A stretch of DNA of 64,000 nucleotides, from contig NZ_CP088156.1 of the NCBI RefSeq assembly GCF_021088345.1, forward strand, positions 3,782,001-3,846,000. The letters are read 5' to 3'. Shown piece after piece: positions 18,247 to 28,425 of the stretch. How positions within the stretch are numbered: position 1 is the first letter of the stretch; every line of letters starts with the position of its first letter. The notes beneath the pieces were generated by a model. It saw nothing but the letters and a program-made list of their open reading frames with translations. It had not been told where the DNA came from and ran no database searches. The translations under genes and the position numbers were made by a program. Source of the stretch: Bradyrhizobium ontarionense (GTDB lineage: Bacteria; Pseudomonadota; Alphaproteobacteria; Rhizobiales; Xanthobacteraceae).

Positions 18247-19980
18247 ATGACCATTTCGATTTCCCATCGGTTGCGAACTGCCTTTCGCGGCATCGGCGTG
18301 CGGCAGCTGCGACTCATCTGCGGCATCATTCTGTTCAGCTATCTCCTCAGTCATTTCCTCAATCATGCGCTCGGCAACATCTCACTGCAGGCGCTTGGCG
18401 AGGGCCTCTACTATCACGTCAGGTTCTGGCAATTCCCGCCGGTCGCCGTGCTGTTCTATTCGGCCATTCTCGTCCATGGCGGCCTCGGCGTCTGGGCGCT
18501 CTATCAACGCCGACAGTTCAGCCGCAGAACGCTGGAGCCGCTGCAACTCGTCCTGGGTCTGAGCATCCCGGCGCTGATCTTCGCCCATATCGCCGGCGTC
18601 CGCCTCGGTCAGACCCTCTACGGACATGAGAAGCTCTACCCGCAGGTTCTGTATTCCTATTGGACTGGGCCGTCCTGGCGCGTCTGGCTGATGACGGCCT
18701 CACTGCTGACGTCATGGACCCACGGCTGCATCGGCCTGCATGGCTGGCTGCGTCTGAAGCCATTCTACAGGCGGATCGCGCCGGGACTGCTCGCCTGCGC
18801 CGTTCTGATCCCGGCGCTGGCCCTGCTCGGCTTCTACCGCGGAGGCCGTGACGTCATCGCGACGAGCGCGACAGCGGAGTGGCGCGCCGAAAATCTGTCC
18901 AAGAAGCAGATGGGCACGCCTTCCGAGCAGGCGACCCTCGAAACCATCATGAACGGTTTCCTGATCGCCTATCTCGGCCTGATCGGGGTCGTGCTCACAG
19001 CGCGCGGCGTCCGCGCCTTGCATGAGCGCCGTGGCGGCATGCTCACGCTGTCCTACAACAACGGCCGGACCATCCGGGTACCGAAGGGTCTTTCCGTGCT
19101 CGAGGCCAGTCTGCGCAACAACGTTCCGCATGCCAGCATGTGCGGCGGCCGCGCCCGCTGTTCGACCTGCCGCATCAGGGTAATCGGAGATTGCAGCGCG
19201 CTGCCGGCGCCTTCGCCGCGCGAAGCCTTCGTGCTGACCCAGGTCGGCGCCGCGGATCCTTCGATCAGACTGGCCTGCCAGCTGCGTCCCACGGGTGACC
19301 TCTCCTTCTTTCAGCTATTCATGCCGAACCTGACGCCAAGCGGGCACAGCGGCCCAAGGGCCGGGATCGGGCAGGAACGCTATCTCGTGAGCCTGTTCGT
19401 CGACATGCGGGGATCGACCAGCCTCGCCGAGAAGCGGTTGCCGTTCGACGTCGTGTTCATCGTCAACCGTTTCCTTGGCGCGGTGTCACAGGCGGTCCTG
19501 ACGAATGGCGGCCAGCCCAACCAGTTCATCGGCGACGGCATGCTGGCGCTGTTCGGCCTCTCGGTCGATCCGCATATCGCGTGCGGGCAGGCCATCCAGG
19601 CAGCCCGGGACATCGCCGCCAACATCGCCGAGCTCAACGGCTTCCTGAGCCATGATCTGCACGAGCCGATCCGCTTCGGCATCGGCATTCACGGCGGCGA
19701 AGTGATCGTCGGCGAGATCGGCTACCGTGATCACATGGTGTTCACCGCGCTTGGCGATTCCGTCAACGTGGCGTCACGGCTGCAGGACCTGACGAAGACT
19801 CTCGGCTGCCAGGTGATCATTTCCGAGGACGTCTGCGCGCGGGCGGGACTTGCCGCCGGCGCACTGCCGCAGCAGGAAGTGGAAATCCGCGGCCGCGCCG
19901 AACCGATGCACGTACGAACGGCCACGGATGCGTCCGACCTCGCAGCGCAGAACTCATCGGACGAGGGTGCCGCGGCATGA
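18247..19980 (+). CDS. Membrane / [2Fe-2S] ferredoxin / class III adenylate cyclase fusion
   Basis: 577 residues in three parts. Residues 1-255 are a membrane domain of about six helices with histidines near helix ends ([22 protein letters not shown]), reminiscent of diheme cytochrome b folds. Residues 265-355 are a plant-type ferredoxin with Cys299, Cys305, Cys308 and Cys344 in the C-x5-C-x2-C...C spacing. Residues 378-560 are a class III cyclase with metal-binding Asp386 (FVDMRGSTS) and Asp430 ([10 protein letters not shown]) and transition-state Asn507 and Arg511 ([10 protein letters not shown]). The position that is often lysine before the second metal Asp reads NQFIGD, so nucleotide preference is uncertain. 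The domain order suggests redox control of cyclic nucleotide synthesis. Confidence 0.88.
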   Translation: MTISISHRLRTAFRGIGVRQLRLICGIILFSYLLSHFLNHALGNISLQALGEGLYYHVRFWQFPPVAVLFYSAILVHGGLGVWALYQRRQFSRRTLEPLQLVLGLSIPALIFAHIAGVRLGQTLYGHEKLYPQVLYSYWTGPSWRVWLMTASLLTSWTHGCIGLHGWLRLKPFYRRIAPGLLACAVLIPALALLGFYRGGRDVIATSATAEWRAENLSKKQMGTPSEQATLETIMNGFLIAYLGLIGVVLTARGVRALHERRGGMLTLSYNNGRTIRVPKGLSVLEASLRNNVPHASMCGGRARCSTCRIRVIGDCSALPAPSPREAFVLTQVGAADPSIRLACQLRPTGDLSFFQLFMPNLTPSGHSGPRAGIGQERYLVSLFVDMRGSTSLAEKRLPFDVVFIVNRFLGAVSQAVLTNGGQPNQFIGDGMLALFGLSVDPHIACGQAIQAARDIAANIAELNGFLSHDLHEPIRFGIGIHGGEVIVGEIGYRDHMVFTALGDSVNVASRLQDLTKTLGCQVIISEDVCARAGLAAGALPQQEVEIRGRAEPMHVRTATDASDLAAQNSSDEGAAA

Positions 19981-20237
19981 GACGGCGCGTTGAACCTGAT
20001 TGCGGACTACGCCGTCATACGCAGAACGGTTGCAGTGGATCAGTAGTGGCCGGCGAGACGATGGGCAGCGCGGCGTTCAAAAGCCGCAAAGCCGCCATGA
20101 TATCGGTCACTTCGGGCCAAAGGCCGCCCGCTGTTTGCGCTATCAAGCCTGTCCCAACCGCAGTAGTCTCGAATTCCGGGCCTGATGGTTTGCGGGGACC
20201 GCCGGCTCGATCTGGATTGATCCCGCGGAGGCAAGGT

Positions 20238-20438
20238 ATGGCTAAAGGTACGGTCAAGTGGTTCAACCCGACCAAGGGCTATGGTTTCATTCAGCCCACG
20301 GCCGGGGGCAAAGACATCTTCGTCCATATCTCTGCAGTGCAGAAGGCGGGGCTCACGACCCTCAACGAAGGCCAGACGATCGAGTATGACGAGATTGCCA
20401 ACCGCGGCAGGAGTTCGGCCGAGAACCTGAAAGTGTAG
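20238..20438 (+). CDS. cspA: Cold-shock protein (CspA family)
   Basis: 66 residues. The RNP1 and RNP2 motifs are KGYGFIQP and DIFVHISAV, inside a single OB-fold beginning [10 protein letters not shown]. It binds single-stranded RNA or DNA as an RNA chaperone. The ATG is preceded by GGAGG. The 257 bases between the cyclase stop and this start probably form its promoter and a long leader, as in other csp genes. No cold-box was confirmed. A perfect hairpin lies about 90 bases after the stop. Confidence 0.95.
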   Translation: MAKGTVKWFNPTKGYGFIQPTAGGKDIFVHISAVQKAGLTTLNEGQTIEYDEIANRGRSSAENLKV

Positions 20439-20530
20439 CGGACGCCGTGCAGCGCCATTCCGCCTCGTGGCCTCTCGGCGCGCACCGTCCTCTCACCAAG
20501 CCATCGCAAGTCCTGAAAATCACGACAAGA

Positions 20531-20551
20531 CAGGAGCGGTGCCCGCTCCTG
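20531..20551. terminator. Hairpin downstream of cspA, possible terminator
   Basis: CAGGAGCGG and CCGCTCCTG form a perfect nine-base stem with a three-base loop. Only scattered T residues follow on the + strand, so it may be a factor-assisted terminator or a 3' stability element for cspA mRNA. Confidence 0.4.
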
Positions 20552-20688
20552 ATCATATCTACGTTTGTTTGTAGTTTCAGCTCACGCCGCACCATTGCCT
20601 CGACTGCCCGACCTGGGTCAAATGGGTATCGAACCGCGCCAAGAACGAATTCCAGCACGCGGAAAGCAATAAATGGGAGCGACACCTC

Positions 20689-21897
<1,209 letters not shown>

Positions 21898-21898
21898 T

Positions 21899-23461
21899 CT
21901 ATCGCGTGGCGATGAAGCACATGCCGAACCGCGTCGCGGGCCCGGCCTGGCAGGACAGGTTCGCGGCGCAGGTCCAGGCCGAAAAGCTCTTGTCGTTGTC
22001 CGCGGCCTCGGGGCGGCTCGCGTAGCAATGCCCGCCCCAGCCGTCATTGTAGACCGTGCCGGCGAGCTCATCGCTGCCGCGCAGCTGCGGACGGCTGGCG
22101 AAGCCGCGGGAGAAATCCGGCGCGCGGCCTTCGGCAAAAGCGGTGAGGATGTCGCGGCGGCGCACCTGATCGCCGAAGAAGTGCGGCGAGCCGGGCACCA
22201 CGACCGTATTGGACGGCTTCTCCGCCATCCAGTCGACACCGGGGAAGTGGAAGCCGCCGATGCCGCGGGTCTGATGACAGCCGCCGCAGCTCGCATCGTT
22301 CAGGCGGCGCTCGAAGCCGGCGACCGACTGGATGTTCTGCAGCGCCATGCCCTGCGCGGCCGCCTTTTCGAGCGCGCCGACGACATCGGCCTCCGTGAAC
22401 ACCGGAGCCGGTCCGTTCGCGTCTCCCTGCACCAGCCCGTAGGCGGGCAGCAGATCGGAATTGACGAAGCCGACCGGCGTCGGCGCCACCGCGACCTTGG
22501 CCAGGAACTTGTCGGGGATGACCGCCGTGCCGCGATCGAGCTCGCCGAGATGCACGGGGTCGAGCAGCCAGGCCCTGAATTCGCGCGCAAGCGCCGCATC
22601 GGCGAGCAGCCGGTCGCGGTCGACCTGATCCTCCAGCACCGCCTCGTCGAACGTGCCGCCGGCAGCGTTGTAGTCGAACACCTTCATCATGTAGTCGGTG
22701 CGAAAATCCCGCACCGACGATTTCGGCGCATGCGCAATCTGAAGGTTGGTCTCGATGCGGTGGATGTTCTCCGGCCTGATCAATGCGAGCGGACCATCCG
22801 GCGACATCAGCTTCGCGGCAAGCTCCGGCCCGGTCAGCGGCAGATCAGCCGTCGCCAGCCAGCGCTTGGCAATATCGGCACAGCTCGGCGCATTGCTTCT
22901 GGCCTGATCGTCGCTGCGTGCCTTGAGCACGATGTTGAGCGTCATCGGCAGCCGCGGTGAGGTCAATTCGCCGCCCATGTCACTGCCCTTGGACTCGGGC
23001 GGCGTGGTCCGCGTCAGGCGGTACAGCAGCCGCACCTCACCGCAATGGGCGGGATCGACGAAGGCACGATCCATGCGGTTGACGATGCCGGCCAGCACGA
23101 AGCGGGCATCGGGGGAATCCAGCACCGCGCGATCGAACAGCTGGAACGCATACGACGTACCTACGCCGATGCTCTCGTCCGGCAGCGTCGCCTTGTGCTT
23201 CTCGACATAGCGGTCGAACTCGACCTCCAGCGCCTTGCGCACGGGGCTCATCGACGGCAGCGCAAACAGCGCGGCATCGGTCAGCGGCGCATCGCTCGGA
23301 GCCGCGAGCATCCGGCCGAGAGCAAACGGCCCCTTGTCGAGCTCACGCAGCGCGAACGGCTCGAGGATGGCAGCGCCGCGCTCGAGCGGCGCGCTTTCAT
23401 CCGCATGCGCGAGCGAGCCGCAACACAGCATCACAAGGCCAAATACCGACAGTCGCAACAC
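21899..23461 (-). CDS. Exported mono-heme protein, function unknown
   Basis: About 520 residues. The start is a GTG at 23461 placed directly after GGAGGAGGCGG, which gives a clean signal peptide (LRLSVFGLVMLCCGSLAHA). A TTG one codon later is equally possible. A single CxxCH heme motif, CGGCHQTRGIGGFHFPGVDWM, lies about residue 390. Paired cysteines elsewhere (HCYASR, TCAANLSC, GMCFIATR) suggest disulfides. The long N-terminal part (NRMDRAFVDPAHCGEVRLLYRL) matches no family I can name. It is probably a periplasmic or outer-membrane c-type cytochrome-like protein, convergent with the CoA-transferase, stops two bases apart. Confidence 0.7.
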   Translation of the reverse strand: MLRLSVFGLVMLCCGSLAHADESAPLERGAAILEPFALRELDKGPFALGRMLAAPSDAPLTDAALFALPSMSPVRKALEVEFDRYVEKHKATLPDESIGVGTSYAFQLFDRAVLDSPDARFVLAGIVNRMDRAFVDPAHCGEVRLLYRLTRTTPPESKGSDMGGELTSPRLPMTLNIVLKARSDDQARSNAPSCADIAKRWLATADLPLTGPELAAKLMSPDGPLALIRPENIHRIETNLQIAHAPKSSVRDFRTDYMMKVFDYNAAGGTFDEAVLEDQVDRDRLLADAALAREFRAWLLDPVHLGELDRGTAVIPDKFLAKVAVAPTPVGFVNSDLLPAYGLVQGDANGPAPVFTEADVVGALEKAAAQGMALQNIQSVAGFERRLNDASCGGCHQTRGIGGFHFPGVDWMAEKPSNTVVVPGSPHFFGDQVRRRDILTAFAEGRAPDFSRGFASRPQLRGSDELAGTVYNDGWGGHCYASRPEAADNDKSFSAWTCAANLSCQAGPATRFGMCFIATR

Positions 23462-23610
23462 CCGCCTCCTCCGTCCGAACAACAGTGCAGCCGACGGCCT
23501 GCTAACCCTCGAAGATAGCCGAAAAGCGACGGCTGCGGGCAAATGTGCGACGAGGCGCCTCACGTCGCGGTGAGGCGCCTCGTCAGAACTGTTCACGAAA
23601 AGATGGGCCG

Positions 23611-25380
23611 TCAGCGCGCGACGACAAGCCCCTTGGTGGTGAAGACCACCCAGCGGCCGTCCTGCTTGCGGATCGCATCGACCTTGCCGAGGCCGGGCAC
23701 CGGATCGCCGGCATAGACCTCGTAGAGACCGCCGCGCCCCTCGATCAGCGCGCCGCCACGACCGACGTCGCGCAGCACCCAGCCGTCGACGACCTTGGGC
23801 TTGCCGGCATCAGCGCGGTTCGCCTCGGCCTTGCTCGCCTCGGCGCGGGCGGCCTCCGCCCTGGCCGCTTCAGCCCTGCTCGGTTCGGTCCTGCTCGCCT
23901 CCTGCCGGGTCGCAACGCCAGCCGGAGGCGCGGCAGCATTGATCGCGCCCACCGCCTGCGGCACGGACGCCGCATTGTCACGCGACGCGGCATTGTCACG
24001 CGATGCGGCATTGTCACGCGATGCGGCCTGCGAGGCCACCGACGCCTGTGCCGCGCGCAGCCGGTCCACGGCCTCGCTGAGGCGCTGCAGTTCGCTCGGC
24101 TTGCCGGACGACTTCGTCGACAGCTCACCCAGAATCTTTTCGAGCCGGTCGAGACGCTCGGCCGACTTGTTCAGCTCGACGAGACTGGTCTGGTTGGTCT
24201 GCTCCAGGCTGGCCCTGAGCGTCGCAACATCGTTGTCGATCCGCGACACGGCCGCGGCCAGCGTCGCATCATCCGCGCCGCCGCTTCCCGGCGCTCCCGC
24301 GGTGCCGTCACTGGCGCGATGCACGAAGACGGCCGTCGCGAGGCCGCCAGCGACACCGCCGACCACCATCGCCAGCAACAGCACAGCGGCCATGGCCGGA
24401 AGCCCGAACCGGCCCCCCGCCGTCAACGCGGACGATCTGGTCTTGCCCGACTGCGGAGGCGGCACCGCGCCGGCATTCGTTGCACCGGCAGCAGCCGCCG
24501 CTCCGCCAGCAGCGGACTTGGCCGTATCGAACTTGGCCGGCTCAGCCTTGAACGTCGCTTTGGCCCAGGCCGCGGCCTTGTCGACCGCAGAGCCAGCCAT
24601 GCTGGCCGGCGCCGCATCGGCCTCGGTCGACATGATCGGGCGTTTGACGGGCGTTTCCGGCTTTGGCGCAGCCTCGGGCTTCACCGCAGCTTCGGGTCTC
24701 ACGGCAGCCTCGGGCTTGGCGGCGGCGATCGGCTTGATCGGCGTTTCCGGCTTTGGCGGGGTGGCCGCCATCGGGCCGATCTTCGGCGCGCTTGACGCGA
24801 GCGTCGACAGCTTGGGCGTCTCGACCTTGAGCGGCTCGGCAACGGCCACGGCCTTGATCGTATCGGTCTTGATCGGATCGGCCTTGACCGGCTCGGTCCT
24901 GATCAGGTCGAGGATCGTCGAGGGCGACTTGAGTGTCGCTTCGACCTTGGCCGACTTTGGCTTCGCCGCAGCCGCCTTGACGGCCTCCGGCTTCGCTGCA
25001 TCGGCCTTGACGATGTCGAGCCGGGCCGGGTCCGGCTTGCGGGCCTCGGTCTTGATCGGCTCCACCTTGACGGCGTTCGGCTTGACCGGCTCGGCCTCGG
25101 TCGAGATCTCGCTCTTCACCTCGGTCGTGGCAGCCGCCGCTGTGGCGGGCGCGGGATTGGCGACCGGCGGCACGGCCACGAGCGGCGCGGGCTTGACGTC
25201 GTTGGCCGGCCTGTCCGCCGTCGGCGCTTCATGGTCCGGCGAGATCATCGGCTGCACGAGTGGAGCGATCGCAGGCACCGCCATGTCGACAGCTTCGGGG
25301 GACGCAGAGGTCTTCACCACCGGCTCAGCGCTGGCAGCGCCAAGGCTGGTCTGTTCGGCCGTTTGGTCGCTCACGTTCAA
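23611..25380 (-). CDS. One-TM, Ala/Lys/Pro-rich scaffold-like protein
   Basis: 589 residues of unrecognised family. Residues about 1-320 are disordered and dominated by EPVKADPIKTD-like repeats. A single membrane helix follows (about 326-350, FGLPAMAAVLLLAMVVGG), then a coiled coil (ASLEQTNQTSLVELNKSAERLDRLEKIL), a triple ASRDNA repeat and an EAARAEA stretch. The tail of about 55 residues is compact and conserved-looking (GWVLRDVGRGGALIEGRGGLYEVYAGDPVPGLGKVDAIRKQ). Topology is probably cytoplasmic N-terminus and periplasmic C-terminus. The start is TTG 25380 or GTG 25374, with GGGAGA upstream. Confidence 0.65.
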   Translation of the reverse strand: MNVSDQTAEQTSLGAASAEPVVKTSASPEAVDMAVPAIAPLVQPMISPDHEAPTADRPANDVKPAPLVAVPPVANPAPATAAAATTEVKSEISTEAEPVKPNAVKVEPIKTEARKPDPARLDIVKADAAKPEAVKAAAAKPKSAKVEATLKSPSTILDLIRTEPVKADPIKTDTIKAVAVAEPLKVETPKLSTLASSAPKIGPMAATPPKPETPIKPIAAAKPEAAVRPEAAVKPEAAPKPETPVKRPIMSTEADAAPASMAGSAVDKAAAWAKATFKAEPAKFDTAKSAAGGAAAAAGATNAGAVPPPQSGKTRSSALTAGGRFGLPAMAAVLLLAMVVGGVAGGLATAVFVHRASDGTAGAPGSGGADDATLAAAVSRIDNDVATLRASLEQTNQTSLVELNKSAERLDRLEKILGELSTKSSGKPSELQRLSEAVDRLRAAQASVASQAASRDNAASRDNAASRDNAASVPQAVGAINAAAPPAGVATRQEASRTEPSRAEAARAEAARAEASKAEANRADAGKPKVVDGWVLRDVGRGGALIEGRGGLYEVYAGDPVPGLGKVDAIRKQDGRWVVFTTKGLVVAR

Positions 25381-25691
25381 AGTCTCCCGATGACGTTGAG
25401 CCCTTGGTAACCTTAGTTAGCGGTTGATTGATTGCCAAAATCTTACTTCCGTAGGGCTAACCGAAATTTTAGGGATTCATCCGAGGCGGATTTGCGCCCA
25501 CAAAGTGGAGCAGATGTGGCGAGCGGTGCCCGAATAATCATCGTTGGGCGGGCACGAGAGCGGCACCGGGGAACAGCGGTACCGGAGAACAGCGGTCTGC
25601 CGGGGATCGGCCGTCAAGGTTGCAACCGAGAGCGTTCCCGCGGCACCTGAGCGCCCGAGGCATCGATGTTTTCCCCCCTTCCGGTCGGAGG

Positions 25692-26165
25692 GCGCAGGGA
25701 AGACCGGGTGCCGACTGGCACCCGTGGCCCCCGTGCGGAAAGAATGCACGGGGCAGGAACCACAGGCTCAGCCGGACCAACCCGGCCTTCCCTGCGCGAT
25801 GGTTTAGCGGCTGCTTCGTAGTCTCCCCGGTGCGCCGGGCTTTCTGGTCACCGTGACCTGCGCAACGCCTCAGCGTCATCGCAAGCGTGGCATCGGCATC
25901 GGGATGCCAGGACCCTACGACTTGACCGTCCGCACCGGACTTGCTCGCCGGCCTGCGAATGCAGAGCCCCAAGTCCGATACGTCCATCGCTCCCCGCTGC
26001 TACGCCTCGTGACGATCGGCCGAAACGTCCCTCTTCATCGCGAACGGGATGGCCGGGATCATCGTGGTGATTTGCCCGACGAGGCAAGCCGCGCGCGTGC
26101 GACAAACTGGCTCGACGGGCGGTTTGCGCATGACGGGGATGCGGGAAGTGCCCGTCGGGCGAACG
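25692..26165 (-). repeat. Large structured intergenic repeat, copy 2
   Basis: The second copy of the element at 11693-12034, in opposite orientation. The outer arms GCGCAGGGAAGACCGGGT (25692-25709) and ACCCGGCCTTCCCTGCGC (25780-25797) pair with one mismatch. The inner stem CCCCGTGC/GCACGGGG (25729-25736 and 25746-25753) differs from copy 1 by paired changes. The long arm to about 26165 carries TCTCCCCGGTG, CCGGGCTT and CCAGGACC blocks shared with copy 1. No gene is visible between 25381 and 26209. Confidence 0.75.
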
Positions 26166-26209
26166 GCGTGAGAGAAAGTCGCGCGGAGTTTAGTGCACTG
26201 TCACCGTAA

Positions 26210-26380
26210 GACCACCGTGACCCAACCCGATTGTATACGGGAACGCCTATTTCGTGGCAGGCCAACTTGTCTCTCGTAGGAATCAACTCAAACGGCTCCT
26301 ATGACGTCCTGAAAACCGTATCGTACGGCCTTACTCGCAACGCAACGGGAGTGCATTTAATGCCGGTGGTGGAAAAATGA
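26210..26380 (+). pseudogene. C-terminal remnant of a truncated gene
   Basis: An open frame of 56 codons without a start codon. It follows the junction motif ACTGTCACCGTAA (26197-26209) and ends at TGA 26378-26380, overlapping the next gene's ATG as ATGA. The translation (ISWQANLSLVGINSNG then SYDVLKTVSYGLTRNATG) looks like real protein, and base composition matches the lower-GC gene that follows. The 5' part seems to have been replaced by repeat sequence. I cannot name the family. Confidence 0.5.
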
Positions 26381-26874
26381 GAAGCATGGCAACAAAAGCG
26401 GCAGCAATCGTTGTTGTCCTTCTCGCAATGGCGATGAACTGCTTTGCTCGGTCAAATGAGCGCATGACATACTCAGTGATTGCGATTGAATACATCGGAG
26501 AGTCCGACGGTCTTGTGAGATCTGTGCTTATTAGCAATTCTGAAGCAGGAGCGGAGTGGTACCGTCGAATGGTGATGAGACCATTCGACGCAAAGCAGGC
26601 AGACCCGCATGTAATCAGCATATCTCTATTGAACGATCTCATCGCAGCGATAGATACGTTCCAAAGCGCGCGACAAACACATGTGGTGTCTCCCAAAGGT
26701 GCTGCGGTTCAGGTGTCTATTATTACACCTGAGAGAAACAGTCCCCTTTTCCATAACTCAACAGAAGCATTGTCATTATTAGAGGGCGTGCAGAAGACTT
26801 TTAGCAAGGACGAATCCTTGTCTGGAGATATCGCATATTTCCAAAAGCGGATATTGCAATACCGGAGATGGTAG
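26377..26874 (+). CDS. Exported hypothetical protein, lower GC
   Basis: 165 residues. A signal peptide (MATKAAAIVVVLLAMAMNCFA) is followed by a soluble domain with alternating strands and helices (MTYSVIAIEYIGESDGLVRS, HVISISLLNDLIAAIDTF). No family is recognised. Codons are visibly less GC-rich than in the surroundings, a sign of transfer. The ATG overlaps the stop of the truncated frame upstream, so the two were once a coupled pair. A secreted small protein paired with a broken larger partner would fit an effector-immunity or chaperone pair, but that is inference. Confidence 0.6.
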   Translation: MRSMATKAAAIVVVLLAMAMNCFARSNERMTYSVIAIEYIGESDGLVRSVLISNSEAGAEWYRRMVMRPFDAKQADPHVISISLLNDLIAAIDTFQSARQTHVVSPKGAAVQVSIITPERNSPLFHNSTEALSLLEGVQKTFSKDESLSGDIAYFQKRILQYRRW

Positions 26875-27222
26875 CGTGAACGGGGGTGCAGCGCTTGCGG
26901 CCGCTCCCAAAACCTAACCACCGCGCAGCTTCACCACCCGTGCCAGCTTTGCGTGGATGGACGATGAACCAGCCGAGCTCTGATCTGTTTTTTCTACCCC
27001 GGCAGACTTGGCCGGCGGCTTTTGCGGCGCGTTCGGTCCGGTATCGTCGCGGGCTTCAGACTTTGGTGCCCTCTGTTCCTCGTTCCTCCGTGACAACGGC
27101 AAGCCGGGGCGCGCTGCTCTGCGGCAATGCATTTACGATGACAGTCCGACACTGTCACCGTAATTCGCGCGTGCACCGTAATTGCCCAGCGCCCCGGCCC
27201 GTGCGCCTTCGGCGAGGTCGGA
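26875..27222. other. Intergenic region of repeat fragments
   Basis: 348 bases between the exported protein and the methyltransferase stop. It holds the motif ACTGTCACCGTAA (27151-27163) and a related GCACCGTAATTG a few bases on, but no gene, terminator or RNA that I can support. It appears to be repeat-derived filler. Confidence 0.4.
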
Positions 27223-28425
27223 CTATGCTCTCGTGGGAGGCTTGATGATCAGGCCTTGTCCGGTGGGAATGGCCAGGATCTCGACTCCTCGCTCTGCGGC
27301 CCAAGCGTCAAACGCCCGCTTTTGAGTTTCGTATCTGACGAAACCATAGTCATCGAGCAGAACCGGGGCGCCGGGCTGCAGCTTGTCCCAGAAATGGTTG
27401 ATGGCGGCGATCTCGGGCGTGACGTTGTTCATGTCGATCGAGAGATAGGCCACGGCCTCGATATCGACGCTGGACAGCGTGGACGGGACGCTCCCTCGCA
27501 CGATCTCGACGTTCTCGAACTCGGCAAAATTGCGGACGACGCGCTCGTAGATGTCTTCTTTGTACATTTCTCGGAAATAGCCGAGATTGCCGGAAGCGAC
27601 TTCTTCCGCAGACACGATCTTTTCGTCCACTCCGGTGAAGGTGTCGAACAGGACGAAGCGTCGGTCGATCTGGTTCCAATTGAGATAGGTCATGATCGAC
27701 GAGCTCAACATCCCGCGACACACACCGCACTCAACGAAATCACCCGCAAGGCGGGCCGCCACGCTTGCACACCACAGCGCCACGTGTGTCCGCCAGAAAT
27801 AGCGCGGCTCGTAGCCCTCGGCGGCGACGCCGCGCTGGTAAGCGGCGATGAACCGCGGGTCCAGCATGAATTCGTGATTGTGCACGATCGCAGGATCTGT
27901 CCTCAATCCCGAATGGTCGTACACGGGGGTATATAGCCGGTGATTTCCGGCCTCGGCATCGGTTGGGGTGCCGGAGCCTGCTCCGTCGGTCACGCCCGCA
28001 AGCTGAAGCTTCAGCTTGATCAGTTCGGCGGACATGTCACGAAGCGCCAAGCTCTCGCGCTGCAGGTTCTGCAAATATGAGACGGAGACCTGCTCCATCG
28101 GCTCACCGGCCAGCGCGACCTTGCGAAAATTGTGCGCGACTGCGTTGGCGCGCAAGGCGGGGTCGTCCAAGGCGGGGTCATCCGGGGCCGGATCATCCAA
28201 GACGGCATCATCCAGGGCGACATCATCCAGGGCGACATCATCCGGGGCGGCATCATCCGGGGCGGGATCATCGTCGGCAAGGGCCGACAACGGCTTCGTG
28301 TCTGGTTCGCTCATGTGCCCGTTGCGGGCGGAGGAGGTCAGCCGATCAAGCGTCGATCGCCGGACGAGATGCAAACCGACGCCATTCAGCAGGCGATTCA
28401 ATGCGGCCGCGTATGTTACAGACAT
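27223..28425 (-). CDS. TylF/MycF-like class I methyltransferase with Asp-rich repeat insert
   Basis: About 400 residues. The C-terminal 230 residues hold FVECGVCRGMLSS (SAM-binding loop), FVLFDTFTGVDE, AYLSIDMNNVTPEIAAINHFWDKLQPGAPVLLDDYG and a final QGLIIKPP. This is the pattern of macrocin O-methyltransferase (TylF) relatives, which methylate sugar hydroxyls using Mg2+ and SAM. The N-terminal third is unusual: an acidic tract of about eight five-residue units (DDVAL, DDPAP and similar) encoded by a 15-base minisatellite. The start at 28425 has GGGGA upstream; a longer frame to 28584 would read through a junction motif. It stands alone, without glycan genes beside it. Confidence 0.72.
   Translation of the reverse strand: MSVTYAAALNRLLNGVGLHLVRRSTLDRLTSSARNGHMSEPDTKPLSALADDDPAPDDAAPDDVALDDVALDDAVLDDPAPDDPALDDPALRANAVAHNFRKVALAGEPMEQVSVSYLQNLQRESLALRDMSAELIKLKLQLAGVTDGAGSGTPTDAEAGNHRLYTPVYDHSGLRTDPAIVHNHEFMLDPRFIAAYQRGVAAEGYEPRYFWRTHVALWCASVAARLAGDFVECGVCRGMLSSSIMTYLNWNQIDRRFVLFDTFTGVDEKIVSAEEVASGNLGYFREMYKEDIYERVVRNFAEFENVEIVRGSVPSTLSSVDIEAVAYLSIDMNNVTPEIAAINHFWDKLQPGAPVLLDDYGFVRYETQKRAFDAWAAERGVEILAIPTGQGLIIKPPTRA
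28153..28272. repeat. 15-bp minisatellite inside the methyltransferase gene
   Basis: Eight head-to-tail 15-base units of the form CRRGGCGRSRTCRTC, in frame, coding Asp-Asp-x-x-x pentapeptides. Two adjacent units are identical, which points to recent slippage. Copy number may vary between strains without shifting the frame. Confidence 0.85.

Noticed and set aside
16568..18250. A 560-codon open frame on + opposite the GT39 gene
   Set aside because: High-GC antisense shadow: Arg/Gln/His-rich, no domain, and the minus-strand frame has clear GT39 motifs and membrane helices.
26914..27176. Small frames between the exported protein and the methyltransferase
   Set aside because: No ribosome site, Arg-rich composition, and the region is built from repeat fragments.
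28153..28272. CRISPR-like array
   Set aside because: The 15-base units have no spacers, stay in frame and encode Asp-rich pentapeptides; no cas genes are nearby.
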